Positions 34,780 through 44,063 of a stretch of DNA of 64,000 bases are shown here, one piece after another. The position numbers and the translations under genes were made by a program. The stretch is from Aliikangiella sp965214955 (GTDB lineage Bacteria; Pseudomonadota; Gammaproteobacteria; Enterobacterales; Kangiellaceae). The notes under the pieces were generated by a model that worked only from the letters and a program-made list of their open reading frames with translations, was not told where the DNA came from and made no database searches. The stretch spans positions 169,776 to 233,775 of the forward strand of contig CBDCCU010000007.1 of NCBI GenBank assembly GCA_965214955.1, given 5' to 3'. Every line of letters starts with the position of its first letter. Position 1 is the first letter of the stretch.

Positions 34780-36216
34780 ATGTCTGAAGTTATCGATCAA
34801 TACGTTAAAACCGAATATGAAGCAGGTTTTGTTACTGATATTGAATCAGAAACCATACCGCCAGGTTTAAACGAAGAAGTTATCCGCTTTATATCTAATA
34901 AGAAGAAAGAGCCTTCTTGGTTACTAGAATGGCGACTAGAAGCCTTTAAAAAATTTCAGCAGGTTGAAGAGCCAAACTGGGCACATCTTAACTATGCCAA
35001 AATCGACCTAGATGAAGTTTCATTTTATTCAGCCCCAAAAAGTATCGACGATGCCCCTAAAAGCTTAGATGAAGTTGATCCTGAGCTTATTGAAACCTAT
35101 AACAAACTTGGTATTCCCCTACACGAACAAGAAGTATTAGCTGGTGTTGCAGTCGATGTGGTTTTTGACTCGGTTTCGGTAGCAACCACTTTTAAAGAAA
35201 AGCTTGCCGAAGCAGGTGTGATTTTTTGCCCTATTTCTGAAGCGGTACATGAATACCCCGATCTCATCAAAAAATATTTAGGCTCGGTAGTTCCCCAGCA
35301 AGATAATTATTTTGCGGCGTTAAACTCGGCTGTTTTTAGTGACGGCTCTTTTGTTTATATTCCTAAAGGCGTGCGTTGCCCTATGGAGCTTTCTACCTAT
35401 TTTAGAATTAACGAAGCCAAAACAGGCCAGTTTGAACGCACCCTAATTATTGCCGATGAAGGCAGTCATGTAAGCTATTTAGAAGGCTGTACCGCGCCAA
35501 TGCGAGATGAAAATCAATTGCACGCCGCGGTTGTAGAGCTAGTGGCATTAGGTGATGCAGAAATAAAGTATTCAACCGTACAAAACTGGTATCCAGGTGA
35601 TGAAGATGGCAATGGCGGTATTTATAATTTTGTAACAAAGCGCGGCATTTGCCACAAAAATGCTAAAATTTCTTGGACTCAAGTAGAAACTGGCTCAGCA
35701 ATTACTTGGAAATACCCATCGGTTGTGCTGCGCGGTGATAACTCGGTTGGTGAGTTTTATTCGGTTGCCCTAACTCGTAATTACCAACAAGCCGATACAG
35801 GCACCAAAATGATCCACTTGGGTAAAAACACCAAATCGACCATTATTTCTAAAGGTATTTCAGCGGGTAAAAGCCAAAATGCTTATCGCGGTTTAGTTAG
35901 AATGAGCCCGCGTGCCGATGGCGCAAGAAACTACACCCAGTGCGACTCTTTATTAATTGGTGATCGCTGTGGTGCACACACATTCCCCTATATCGAAAGC
36001 AAACATCCCAACGCCATTATCGAGCACGAAGCCACCACCTCAAAAGTGAGTGACGATCAACTATTTTTATGCCAGCAACGCGGCATAGACACCGAAAAAG
36101 CAGTTTCTATGATTGTTAACGGATTCTGTAAAGAGGTTTTTAAAGAGCTTCCAATGGAATTTGCCGTAGAAGCCGGAAAATTACTTGAAGTCAGCTTAGA
36201 AGGCTCGGTTGGCTAA
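34780..36216 (+). CDS. sufB: Fe-S cluster assembly scaffold SufB
   Basis: 478 residues, near the usual 480-495. CPMELSTYFRINEAKTGQFERTLIIADEGSHVSYLEGCTAP and the C-terminal TFPYIESKHPNAIIEHEATTSKVSDDQLFLCQQRG are highly conserved SufB segments. SufB receives sulfur and builds the cluster in the SufBC2D complex. It is the second gene of iscR-sufBCDSATE, 24 bp after iscR. Confidence 0.98.
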   Translation: MSEVIDQYVKTEYEAGFVTDIESETIPPGLNEEVIRFISNKKKEPSWLLEWRLEAFKKFQQVEEPNWAHLNYAKIDLDEVSFYSAPKSIDDAPKSLDEVDPELIETYNKLGIPLHEQEVLAGVAVDVVFDSVSVATTFKEKLAEAGVIFCPISEAVHEYPDLIKKYLGSVVPQQDNYFAALNSAVFSDGSFVYIPKGVRCPMELSTYFRINEAKTGQFERTLIIADEGSHVSYLEGCTAPMRDENQLHAAVVELVALGDAEIKYSTVQNWYPGDEDGNGGIYNFVTKRGICHKNAKISWTQVETGSAITWKYPSVVLRGDNSVGEFYSVALTRNYQQADTGTKMIHLGKNTKSTIISKGISAGKSQNAYRGLVRMSPRADGARNYTQCDSLLIGDRCGAHTFPYIESKHPNAIIEHEATTSKVSDDQLFLCQQRGIDTEKAVSMIVNGFCKEVFKELPMEFAVEAGKLLEVSLEGSVG

Positions 36217-36254
36217 TCATTTCTAATTATCGACTATCATTAACGAGAAGTTAA

Positions 36255-36998
36255 ATGCTTAAAATCAATAATTTGCACGCAAGTGTAGAAGATAAAAATA
36301 TCTTAAAAGGCTTAAACATTGAGGTAAAGCCTGGTGAAATTCACGCCATTATGGGGCCAAATGGTTCAGGAAAAAGCACCTTTGGTTATGTGCTTTCTGG
36401 TCGCGAAGGCTACGAGGTAACCGACGGTGATGTAAGTTTTGATGGTAAAGATATTTTAGAAATGGAAGCCGATGAACGTGCTAAAGCTGGTTTATTTTTA
36501 GCCTTTCAATATCCTGTTGAAATTCCAGGGGTAAGCAACATGGAATTTTTAAAAGCCAGCATAGATTCCACGCGCGAATACCAAGGTAAAGAGCCATTAA
36601 ATGCGGTTTCATTTATGAAGCTAGCGCGCGAAAAATGCGAGCAAGTTAATCTTAACCAAGACTTTTTAAAACGTGGTGTTAACGAAGGCTTTTCTGGCGG
36701 TGAAAAAAAGCGTAACGAAATTATGCAAATGATGATGCTAGAGCCAAAACTTTGCATACTTGATGAAACCGATTCGGGTTTAGATATTGACGCCCTACAA
36801 GTAGTTGCCGATGGTGTTAATGCCTGCCGCGATGAAAACCGCGCCTTTATTGTTGTAACCCACTATCAAAGACTACTGGATTACATTGTGCCCGATTATG
36901 TTCATGTTTTATCTGACGGTAAAATTATTAAATCAGGCGGCAAAGAGTTGGCACATGAACTTGAAGCCAAAGGTTATAGCTGGATAGACAAGCTTTAA
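36255..36998 (+). CDS. sufC: Fe-S cluster assembly ATPase SufC
   Basis: 247 residues. ABC ATPase with Walker A GPNGSGKSTFGYVLSG, signature FSGGEKKRNEIMQMMML, and Walker B LCILDETDSGLDID. It drives conformational change in the SufBCD scaffold. 38 bp after sufB. Confidence 0.98.
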   Translation: MLKINNLHASVEDKNILKGLNIEVKPGEIHAIMGPNGSGKSTFGYVLSGREGYEVTDGDVSFDGKDILEMEADERAKAGLFLAFQYPVEIPGVSNMEFLKASIDSTREYQGKEPLNAVSFMKLAREKCEQVNLNQDFLKRGVNEGFSGGEKKRNEIMQMMMLEPKLCILDETDSGLDIDALQVVADGVNACRDENRAFIVVTHYQRLLDYIVPDYVHVLSDGKIIKSGGKELAHELEAKGYSWIDKL

Positions 36999-37019
36999 AG
37001 TTTAGCGTGGATAAATAAC

Positions 37020-38324
37020 ATGACTTTTCAACTCAATACGCAAAAGCACGCTCAGTTGCTTACTGATTTGCCCGCTAGCTCAGCATTAAACTGGTTAAGC
37101 ACTTTGCAAAAAGATTCTCTACAAGCTTTTTGCAATGCCAAGCTACCTAATCGTAAAACAGAGCATTTTAAGTATAATGATTTAACTTTTTTCAAAGAAC
37201 AGTTATTTTCAATTAGTGAAAAACAAAACACTGGTTCATTTGATGAAGATTTTCATGCCATAGCAATAGAAAATGCCATCACCCTTCGGTTTGTTAACGG
37301 TGTATTAATTACCCCACTAAACACATTAAAAAGTATCGAAGGATTACAAATTCAGTATTTTTCTGAGTGTAATAAAAGCCAGCAACAGCAAATTATTGAA
37401 CGCTTAGAAACTAGCAATAAAAATTTATTTCTCAACTTAAACCAAGCACTCATTAACGATGGTTTAATGATTAGTGTTGAGCCTAATAAAACCATTACCA
37501 CCCCTATTTATTTACAGCACATTTCTAGCCCAAGCAATTCAAATAGCATTGGCGCTAATATGCTATTTGTTAACTTAGAAAAATCAAGCGAGATAACTAT
37601 TGTTGAGCAGTTTGAATCGACTAAAGCCAGTAATATTAATCTTAACTTGCAACAAAGTTTTTATGTTTTAGGTGAAAATAGTGAGGTTAATAACTACCGA
37701 CTAAACCTTGAGCAAGAGTGTGCTTATCAAGCATCGCAAGTTAAAAGCTTTTTAGGGCGCGACTCTGTTTTCAATGGCTTTTTTGTTGGCTTAGGTAGCA
37801 AACTTAACCGAACAGATATTGACATATTGCACCAAGGTAGCAACGCACATTGTGAATTAACTGGAATTTATTTACCCGCCAATGAACAAGCCATTGATTA
37901 CCATACCAACATAGAACATCAAGTGGCTCACTGTACCAGTAATGAAGTATTTAGAGGCATTATCGCCGATAAAGCCAGTGCCACCTTTAATGGTAAAATT
38001 CATATTTTTCAAGATGCACAAAAATCGGATGCTTTTTTAAATAACAAAAATTTATTGTTAACTAACCAAGCCGAAGTCAATACAAAGCCCGAGCTAGAAA
38101 TTTATGCCGATGATGTTAAATGTGCTCATGGCGCAACGGTTGCGCAGCTTGATGATAAGTCTGTTTACTATTTACAAACTCGCGGCATTAACGCACAAAA
38201 AGCAAGAAAAATGCTAAGCATTGCTTTTATACAAGCGCTTATTGACACCGCAAAAATTGATTCAATTAAACAATTTGTTCAAGCGAGACTCAACGATTAT
38301 ATGTCTCACTTAAATGAAAAATAA
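37020..38324 (+). CDS. sufD: Fe-S cluster assembly protein SufD
   Basis: 434 residues. The SufD core fold is indicated by KTEHFKYNDLTFF near the N-terminus and GIIADKASATFNGKIHIFQDAQKSDAFLNNKNLLLTNQAEVNTKPELEIYADDVKCAHGATVAQLD, with the conserved His of CAHGATV. It is the non-scaffold partner of SufB in SufBC2D. Confidence 0.97.
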   Translation: MTFQLNTQKHAQLLTDLPASSALNWLSTLQKDSLQAFCNAKLPNRKTEHFKYNDLTFFKEQLFSISEKQNTGSFDEDFHAIAIENAITLRFVNGVLITPLNTLKSIEGLQIQYFSECNKSQQQQIIERLETSNKNLFLNLNQALINDGLMISVEPNKTITTPIYLQHISSPSNSNSIGANMLFVNLEKSSEITIVEQFESTKASNINLNLQQSFYVLGENSEVNNYRLNLEQECAYQASQVKSFLGRDSVFNGFFVGLGSKLNRTDIDILHQGSNAHCELTGIYLPANEQAIDYHTNIEHQVAHCTSNEVFRGIIADKASATFNGKIHIFQDAQKSDAFLNNKNLLLTNQAEVNTKPELEIYADDVKCAHGATVAQLDDKSVYYLQTRGINAQKARKMLSIAFIQALIDTAKIDSIKQFVQARLNDYMSHLNEK

Positions 38325-38367
38325 TTTTTATTTTGTTGATTTATTAAAGATCCTTGTTGGATAAAAA

Positions 38368-39594
38368 ATGACTAGACGTTTTAATGTTGACCAAGTGAGA
38401 AAAGACTTTCCTATTCTCAATGAAACCGTCAATCAAAAACCATTAATTTATTTTGATAACGGTGCCACATCACAAAAACCGCAAAGTGTTATTGATGCTA
38501 TTGATAACTACTATGAACATTTTAATTCTAATGTTCATCGTGGCGCACACGCATTAAGTGATAAAGCCACCGAGCACTTTGAAAACGCTCGCATTAAAGT
38601 TCAGCAGTTTATTAATGCTAAACACCGCGAAGAAATTATTTGGACACGCGGCACCACCGAATCTATCAATTTAGTAGCCAATACTTGGGGCGAAGCCAAC
38701 ATTAATGCTGGTGATGAAATTATTGTTTCAACCCTTGAACATCACTCCAATATTGTGCCTTGGCAATTACTTTGCCAGCGCAAAAATGCCAAGCTTTTAC
38801 CCATAAAAATAAAACCCAATGGCGCGCTCGACTATGAGCACTTTTTAAGTTTGTTATCAAACAAAACAAAACTGCTTGCCATTGGTCATATTTCTAATGC
38901 GATTGGTGTGATTAATCCCATTGAAAAAATGATTATTGAAGCCCATAAAGTTAACGCAAAAGTGCTAGTTGATGGCGCACAAGCAGCCCCCCACTTAGCC
39001 ATTGATGTTCAACAGCTTAACTGCGACTTTTACGCTTTTTCGGGGCATAAAGCCTTTGCACCAACAGGTATTGGGGTTTTATTTGGTAAAAAAGAATTGC
39101 TCGAAGCCATGCCACCTTGGCATGGTGGTGGTGAAATGATTGAAAAGGTCAGCTTTAACGGCACCACATTTAATCAACTACCGTATAAATTTGAAGCAGG
39201 AACACCTAATATTGAAGGCTCAATTGCATTAGGTGCTGCCATTGATTATTTGCAATCATTTGATCGCACAGAACTAAGCCATTATGAAAAAGAATTAATT
39301 GACTATGCTACCGAAAAAGCCGCGCAAATTCCTGAAATAAAAATAATTGGAACCAACTGCGAAAAAACCAGCGTATTAAGCTTTATTATGGAAGGCTGCC
39401 ATTCACAAGATATAGGCATGATATTAGATCAACAAGGTATTGCCGTAAGAACGGGTAATCATTGCGCTATGCCATTAATGGAAGCCTTAGGTATCACAGG
39501 CACAATTAGAGCGTCTTTAAGTTTTTATAATACCAAGCAAGAAATCGATCAATTATTTATTGGTCTTGAAAAAGCCAAAATGTTTTTAATGTAG
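38368..39594 (+). CDS. sufS: Cysteine desulfurase SufS
   Basis: 408 residues. PLP-enzyme with the lysine in FSGHKAFAPTGIGVLFGK, HRGAHALSDKATEHFENAR, and the active Cys in RTGNHCAMPLMEALGI (type II desulfurase loop). It takes sulfur from cysteine and passes it to SufE. In the suf operon. Confidence 0.97.
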   Translation: MTRRFNVDQVRKDFPILNETVNQKPLIYFDNGATSQKPQSVIDAIDNYYEHFNSNVHRGAHALSDKATEHFENARIKVQQFINAKHREEIIWTRGTTESINLVANTWGEANINAGDEIIVSTLEHHSNIVPWQLLCQRKNAKLLPIKIKPNGALDYEHFLSLLSNKTKLLAIGHISNAIGVINPIEKMIIEAHKVNAKVLVDGAQAAPHLAIDVQQLNCDFYAFSGHKAFAPTGIGVLFGKKELLEAMPPWHGGGEMIEKVSFNGTTFNQLPYKFEAGTPNIEGSIALGAAIDYLQSFDRTELSHYEKELIDYATEKAAQIPEIKIIGTNCEKTSVLSFIMEGCHSQDIGMILDQQGIAVRTGNHCAMPLMEALGITGTIRASLSFYNTKQEIDQLFIGLEKAKMFLM

Positions 39595-39621
39595 TTTTAC
39601 TACTCAAAGAGAGCCGCAACA

Positions 39622-39987
39622 ATGAGTGTTTCAACCTTTAATCCAAAAACAGCAAACCCTGTTAGCTTTAGCGAAAAAGCCATTAAGCATTTAGAAAAAC
39701 AGGTGAGCAATCAACAAGCCGCGGGTGTTCGATTTGAAGTTAAAGAAAGTGGCTGTTCGGGCTTTAAATATTTATTAGAAATTGCCGAAACCACTAATCC
39801 GCAAGATTTAGAATTTTCTCTTAGTGACAAACTTTCACTCTATATTGCCCCTAAAGTTGTGCCGCTTATTCAAGGCACGCAAGTTGATTATGTGCAAGAA
39901 GGTTTAAACTCTCGTTTAGATTTTAAAAACCCCAATGCCACGGCAACTTGTGGCTGCGGCGAAAGCTTTACTGTGGAGCAACAATAA
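39622..39987 (+). CDS. sufA: A-type Fe-S carrier SufA
   Basis: 121 residues. A-type carrier with the three Cys in KESGCSGFKY and CGCGESF. It transfers clusters from SufBCD to target proteins. The position in the operon favours SufA over IscA. Its stop TAA overlaps the next start by one base (TAATG). Confidence 0.92.
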   Translation: MSVSTFNPKTANPVSFSEKAIKHLEKQVSNQQAAGVRFEVKESGCSGFKYLLEIAETTNPQDLEFSLSDKLSLYIAPKVVPLIQGTQVDYVQEGLNSRLDFKNPNATATCGCGESFTVEQQ

Positions 39988-40520
39988 TGCAAAAGAAAAT
40001 GGTTGTTGCATTAGAAGACTGCCCCGCAAGAGTTGTTCCCGCAGGAACCAAAGTGGTTATTCCTAAAGACTCTTTTGTAACCATTACCCAAGACTTAGGT
40101 GGCAACTATACCGTTGTGCTTAATGGTAATATGCTTAGGGTTGATGGAACCGATGCTGCCGCTCTAGGTTTAAAATCAGAAGAGCTATCATTTGAAGCCA
40201 GCGCCGATGGTAGTATTAACGAAGAGCAAGTTTGGACTGCGCTAAAAAGCATATTTGATCCCGAAATTCCGGTTAACTTGGTCGATTTAGGATTGATCTA
40301 TAGTGTTGATATTGCTCAAGAGACCAAGCAAATAAAAATTACCATGACATTAACCGCACCAGGTTGCGGCATGGGGCCAGTATTAATTAGTGATATTAAA
40401 TACCGTGTTGGCAAGGTTCCTAATGTGAGTGATGTTATTGTTGATCTAGTCTTCGATCCACCTTGGACACGCGATATGATGAGCGATGAAGCCAAACTAG
40501 AAACAGGACTATTTTTCTAG
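39987..40520 (+). CDS. sufT: SufT-type Fe-S assembly protein
   Basis: 177 residues from ATG 39987. An N-terminal segment (ARVVPAGTKVVIPKDSFVTITQDLGGNYTV) is fused to a DUF59/MIP18-like domain with SIFDPEIPVNLVDLGLIYSVDI and TLTAPGCGMGPVLISDI. SufT proteins help to load clusters onto targets in many bacteria. Translationally coupled with sufA. Confidence 0.93.
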   Translation: MQKKMVVALEDCPARVVPAGTKVVIPKDSFVTITQDLGGNYTVVLNGNMLRVDGTDAAALGLKSEELSFEASADGSINEEQVWTALKSIFDPEIPVNLVDLGLIYSVDIAQETKQIKITMTLTAPGCGMGPVLISDIKYRVGKVPNVSDVIVDLVFDPPWTRDMMSDEAKLETGLFF

Positions 40521-40533
40521 ATAGCCACTCTCC

Positions 40534-40559
40534 TTCAAGAGCTTTTAAATTCTCTTGAA
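40534..40559. repeat. Inverted repeat between sufT and sufE, MITE-end-like
   Basis: TTCAAGAG and CTCTTGAA flank a 10-base AT-rich loop. The left side, CACTCTCCTTCAAGAG, resembles the CTCTCCTTCAAGA end of the 262-bp MITE family, so this may be a relic of an end. It could also be a hairpin that sets the sufT/sufE ratio. Confidence 0.5.
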
Positions 40560-40614
40560 TTAAAACGGCTAATCGCGCAGAATTCACCCATTAAAATTGA
40601 CTCAAAAAATAGTT

Positions 40615-41019
40615 ATGTCTACACCAGAAGAAATTATTGATACCTTAAGTTTTTTTGACAGCTGGGAAGATCGATACAAGTATATGATCGATCTAGGGAA
40701 ATCACTTCCGGCAATGAATGACAGTTTAAAAACCAATGACCGATTAGTGCCTGGTTGCCAAAGTCAGGTGTGGATAGAGCCAACAATTAAAAATCAAACC
40801 TTTACCTTCGAAGTCGATAGCGATGCTCACTTAGTACGCGGATTACTAGCCATAGTAATGGCCGCCTACAACGGTAAAACGGCAAAGCAAATCATTGAAT
40901 TTGATATTGAAACCTACTTTGCCCAACTAGACTTAATTAAACACCTAAGCCCCACACGCGGCAATGGTTTAAAATCTATGGTAGAAAAAATTAAATTTTT
41001 AGCGAAAGAAGCACTTTAA
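40615..41019 (+). CDS. sufE: Cysteine desulfuration protein SufE
   Basis: 134 residues from ATG 40615 (an in-frame TTG lies six codons upstream). LVPGCQSQVWIEP contains the sulfur-accepting Cys, and LSPTRGNGLKSMVEKI is the conserved C-terminal helix. It accepts sulfur from SufS and delivers it to SufB. Last gene of the suf operon, with a larger gap (94 bp) ahead of it than the other suf genes have. Confidence 0.95.
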   Translation: MSTPEEIIDTLSFFDSWEDRYKYMIDLGKSLPAMNDSLKTNDRLVPGCQSQVWIEPTIKNQTFTFEVDSDAHLVRGLLAIVMAAYNGKTAKQIIEFDIETYFAQLDLIKHLSPTRGNGLKSMVEKIKFLAKEAL

Positions 41020-41060
41020 TACTTTCTAATAGTCTCAAATCATTCGTCCAATTCCGTCCG

Positions 41061-41130
41061 TAGTGAGCTTGTCGAACTATGAGCCCACCAAATCCATCTA
41101 GTGAGCCCGTCGAACTATGAGCCCACCAAA
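41061..41130. repeat. 32-bp direct repeat pair after sufE
   Basis: TAGTGAGCTTGTCGAACTAT... occurs at 41061-41092 and again (CC for TT) at 41099-41130. The core (GTGAGC-N2-GTCGAAC) resembles a dispersed proteobacterial repeat that contains GTTCGAC and GCTCA blocks. Confidence 0.85.
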
Positions 41131-41142
41131 CTCCCCCACAAA

Positions 41143-42354
41143 CTAACTCCGAATAAACCGATCATAAAAACCATAAATCATTTTCAGTGGTAACGGTTTA
41201 ATCCAACGATGCGACTCAAAAACTGCCGATTCAGATCCAATCCGCTCCTTATAATTAACACGCTTACCTATTCCAGCCAACAGATCAAACATAACAATAT
41301 TTTTATCTTTAAATAACATTTCTATAGTGTAACCAAGATGCAACATACCAACCGCAAGCTTTGGGTGAAGGTTTTGCTCGTAATTTAAAGTTAAGTTATA
41401 TACTTTATTATTGGCAACAGCATTAATCATTACTGAAATAGGCTTACCACCTAGCTTTAGCATACTTGAATAAATTAGTTGTGATTGACTGCTGCCTGCT
41501 TTAAATGCATTGGTATAAAGCTCCCTGTTATATTCAACAATGCCTTTTTTACCCCATCTTGCAATAGAAAACTGATTAATTGCTTGGTAAAAATTTTCTA
41601 CATTTTTAGGCGTAATCATTTCTATTTCTACCTTTAAATCCCCCATTGTTTCTAGCATTTTTCGGCGATTATAAAGCTGCAAACGCGTATTTTTACCTAA
41701 CGAGGCTAAATAATCCTCAAACTTACCACCGCAATTAACAACATAGGTTTTATCTTCTTGTTCAATACGAGAGTGCATATCGGTTTTAGCTAAAAGCTGA
41801 TTAAAAACACTAATTCCTCGACCTTTAGCTCGCACATCCGCTAAACAAATTTCCGACCAGCGAACATCATTTAAAATACGATTAAATAGCTTTTCAAGCA
41901 GCGGCACAGGGCAATAATTATCAACAACAATGCCCATATATTCACTTCTAATCCCTCTATCGTGATTAAACCGTTTACCTAAAAACTGCAACCTTGTGAT
42001 CTTATATAAACCATACAGATCTTTATCTTGCGAAATATAAAAAGGCGCAATAGCAACAACCGAGCTAGAATTTTCAATCACATAAATAGCCAGTTTATCG
42101 GTAGTTTTTTTATTCTGCTTCCACCAAGAATGCAAATATCGCCGTGAACAAAACAGCGGGTCGCAATCACTATTTTCAAGCAACGCTTGCCATTTTTGCT
42201 CCGACTTTAAAAATTGGGCTTCACCCCACTGACTAATTTTAAGGCTAGAATAAGTAAAGTTTTGCGAAGAGTTAACATCACCAATCACAATTTGAGACGA
42301 TGCAGTCGTTTTAAGTTGGTTAAAGCTAGATTGTTTAAGCAAAACAACCTCCAC
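41143..42354 (-). CDS. CelD/BcsL-like GNAT acetyltransferase
   Basis: 403 residues, cytoplasmic. The Acetyltransf_6 (PF13480) domain spans about 200-350 with EDYLASLGKNTRLQLYNRRKMLE and KPISVMINAVANNKVYNLTLNYEQNLHPKLAVGMLHLGYTIE. Proteins of this type modify sugars or amino groups of exopolysaccharide precursors in other bacteria. There is no polysaccharide cluster around, so the substrate is unknown. Confidence 0.8.
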   Translation of the reverse strand: MEVVLLKQSSFNQLKTTASSQIVIGDVNSSQNFTYSSLKISQWGEAQFLKSEQKWQALLENSDCDPLFCSRRYLHSWWKQNKKTTDKLAIYVIENSSSVVAIAPFYISQDKDLYGLYKITRLQFLGKRFNHDRGIRSEYMGIVVDNYCPVPLLEKLFNRILNDVRWSEICLADVRAKGRGISVFNQLLAKTDMHSRIEQEDKTYVVNCGGKFEDYLASLGKNTRLQLYNRRKMLETMGDLKVEIEMITPKNVENFYQAINQFSIARWGKKGIVEYNRELYTNAFKAGSSQSQLIYSSMLKLGGKPISVMINAVANNKVYNLTLNYEQNLHPKLAVGMLHLGYTIEMLFKDKNIVMFDLLAGIGKRVNYKERIGSESAVFESHRWIKPLPLKMIYGFYDRFIRS

Positions 42355-42477
42355 ATTTTATTATTTATGTTTAAGTCGTTAATTTCTATTAATTAACTTT
42401 ACTAACCTTACAAAAAATTATTGGGCTATGCTTCTCAATTTCCGCATTTTGTTTGTTATTTTCCGCATACTTTTGGT

Positions 42478-42573
42478 TATATAGCAATAGACTGTGGTTT
42501 TTCTGATCAAGCCCATTTATCACGAGTTTTTAAGCAAATTGAAGAGGTTTCGCCTTCTAAATGGAAAAAGTAG
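42478..42573 (+). pseudogene. Remnant of an AraC-family regulator
   Basis: The frame reads YIAIDCGFSDQAHLSRVFKQ and ends EEVSPSKWKK before a TAG. This is the last helix-turn-helix of AraC/XylS proteins. No start or other AraC domain lies upstream in any frame, so only about 32 codons of the 3' end survive. Confidence 0.75.
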
Positions 42574-42580
42574 CAATAAT

Positions 42581-42604
42581 TTCAGTGTACACTTGTACGC
42601 TGAA
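42581..42604. promoter_or_regulatory. Palindromic operator candidate upstream of hemolysin III
   Basis: Arms TTCAG-N-GTAC and GTAC-N-CTGAA surround ACTT. TATGAT (42610-42615) follows at -10 distance, so the -35 region would lie in the palindrome: a layout of TetR-type repressible promoters. A second palindrome, TGGTACGACCA (42625-42635, FadR-site-like), lies just downstream, in the leader. Confidence 0.5.
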
Positions 42605-42665
42605 TAATGTATGATAGCACTCTTTGGTACGACCAGCTTGGTCTAAATTTCTATTGAAGTGCTTT

Positions 42666-43307
42666 ATGTCGTTAAACAACCCCCATGCTATACCCTATTC
42701 AAATCGCGAAGAGCAAATGAATGTGCTAAGCCATTTTGTGGGGCTTATTATTGCGATTGTGGGTTTGGTTTTAATGCTGATTAAAGCATCTAGCGTAATT
42801 GAAACCACCAGTGTGGGCATTTATGGTGGTACTTTAGTTGTTATGTTTTTAGCATCAACCCTCTATCACTGGGTAAGTCAAAAAGGATTAAAGTCGGCAC
42901 TAAAACTACTCGACCATTCTGCTATTTATTTGCTTATCGCAGGTACTTATACCCCACTTTTAATGGTGTCACTTGATGGTTGGGTATCTTGGGTAAGTAT
43001 GATTATTATTTGGTCTTTGGCGGCATTTGGAGTTAGCTTTAAGCTGCTTACCGGCACTAAATACCCTAAAATAGCACTAGTCACTTATCTTGCAATGGGT
43101 TGGTTTGCCTTAGTTTTAATTTACCCTTTAATACAAGCCGTTCCCCATAATGGCCTTTGGTTTTTACTGGCTGGCGGTCTATTTTTTAGCGTGGGGGTAT
43201 TGTTTTATGTAGCTAAGCAGAAACAATATACCCATGCTATTTGGCATTTATTTGTGGTGGCTGGTTGTAGTTGTCACTTTTTTACGGTTTATTGGTATGT
43301 GATTTAA
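42666..43307 (+). CDS. Hemolysin III family (PAQR) membrane protein
   Basis: 213 residues from ATG 42666 (MSLNNPHAIPYSNREEQMNVLSHFVG); an in-frame start 14 codons upstream lies in the operator region and is rejected. Seven helices; the zinc-site residues S, H, D and H of the PAQR fold are seen in NVLSHFVGL, LYHWVS, LLDHSAIYLLIAGTYTPLLM and HAIWHLFVVAGCSCHFF. Function in bacteria is unclear; it may hydrolyse lipid amides. Confidence 0.93.
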   Translation: MSLNNPHAIPYSNREEQMNVLSHFVGLIIAIVGLVLMLIKASSVIETTSVGIYGGTLVVMFLASTLYHWVSQKGLKSALKLLDHSAIYLLIAGTYTPLLMVSLDGWVSWVSMIIIWSLAAFGVSFKLLTGTKYPKIALVTYLAMGWFALVLIYPLIQAVPHNGLWFLLAGGLFFSVGVLFYVAKQKQYTHAIWHLFVVAGCSCHFFTVYWYVI

Positions 43308-43333
43308 GTTCTCTAAGCTTTTAACTGAAACTT

Positions 43334-43672
43334 TTATTGCCAATAAGCAGAAAATATAATGGGATATTCACCATTATTCCAGCAACCGTTAGTAATAAAT
43401 TTAATGGATTTTCCTGTAGATTTAGCTGTTAAAATCATTGAGTATATTTCTTTGTAAAGTACAGTAGAATCGCTATCCATTAACAATACAGGTATTGTCT
43501 TTTTTGAACACTCACTATCACTCATATTAACATCATACAAATATACTCTTGGACTTGTGCCAGAGATTACTTGTATCATAGTTTCTGATATATCAATAAA
43601 TCCACTACTTGCATTAGCGGCAAAAAGTTTTATTGGCGTTAAAAGCAGAAATAATACTAATATTTTTTTCAT
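43334..43672 (-). CDS. Small exported protein, array member 8
   Basis: 112 residues, signal peptide (about 1-19, LFAA-NASS). The mature part is mainly beta, with two cysteines (Cys55 and C in ITNGCWNNG), a helix EIYSMILTAKSTGKSIKFI and a final strand IIFSAYWQ. It has the pattern shared by the ten paralogs in this window: short beta region, a Cys, helix YSxxLxAxxSxKxVxx, second Cys, last strand. Last gene of the array; 5 bp behind member 7. No function is known; see the finding on the family. Confidence 0.82.
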   Translation of the reverse strand: MKKILVLFLLLTPIKLFAANASSGFIDISETMIQVISGTSPRVYLYDVNMSDSECSKKTIPVLLMDSDSTVLYKEIYSMILTAKSTGKSIKFITNGCWNNGEYPIIFSAYWQ

Positions 43673-43677
43673 AATAC

Positions 43678-44022
43678 TTACCTAATATTGATCGCTGTTA
43701 TTTGACATAATCCCCAACCATTATAATCAGGAGCTACATCCCGAAACTCATAATAAACTTTAACATCTCTTTTGGAAGTTAATGCAGTAAGTAATAACGA
43801 ATAAGTTCTTTGAGTTCCTTCTTTGTCGGACATTTTTAGATAGCCTCCTTTATTTCCATAACACCCAGGCATTGAACCAGTTGAAAATTGAATAAAAGGA
43901 GCGGCTGTATCTGTACGGCTATAAATGTACTCTACTTTTGTGTAAGGTCCACTTTCTGAATAAACTGGTGTTGTAGCAAATCCCAAAAGCGCAATAATTA
44001 AAATAGCATTTAAAATTTTCAT
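43678..44022 (-). CDS. Small exported protein, array member 7
   Basis: 114 residues, signal peptide about 1-22 (PVYS-ESGP). KVEYIYSRTDTAAPFIQFSTGSMPGCYGNKGGYL then the shared helix RTYSLLLTALTSKRDVKVYY and the second Cys in GLCQITAINIR. The two cysteines could form a disulfide in the periplasm. 41 bp behind member 6. Confidence 0.82.
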   Translation of the reverse strand: MKILNAILIIALLGFATTPVYSESGPYTKVEYIYSRTDTAAPFIQFSTGSMPGCYGNKGGYLKMSDKEGTQRTYSLLLTALTSKRDVKVYYEFRDVAPDYNGWGLCQITAINIR

Positions 44023-44063
44023 TTCATACTCCTTAACAAAGCTGTTAATACTTAACTATCGTA

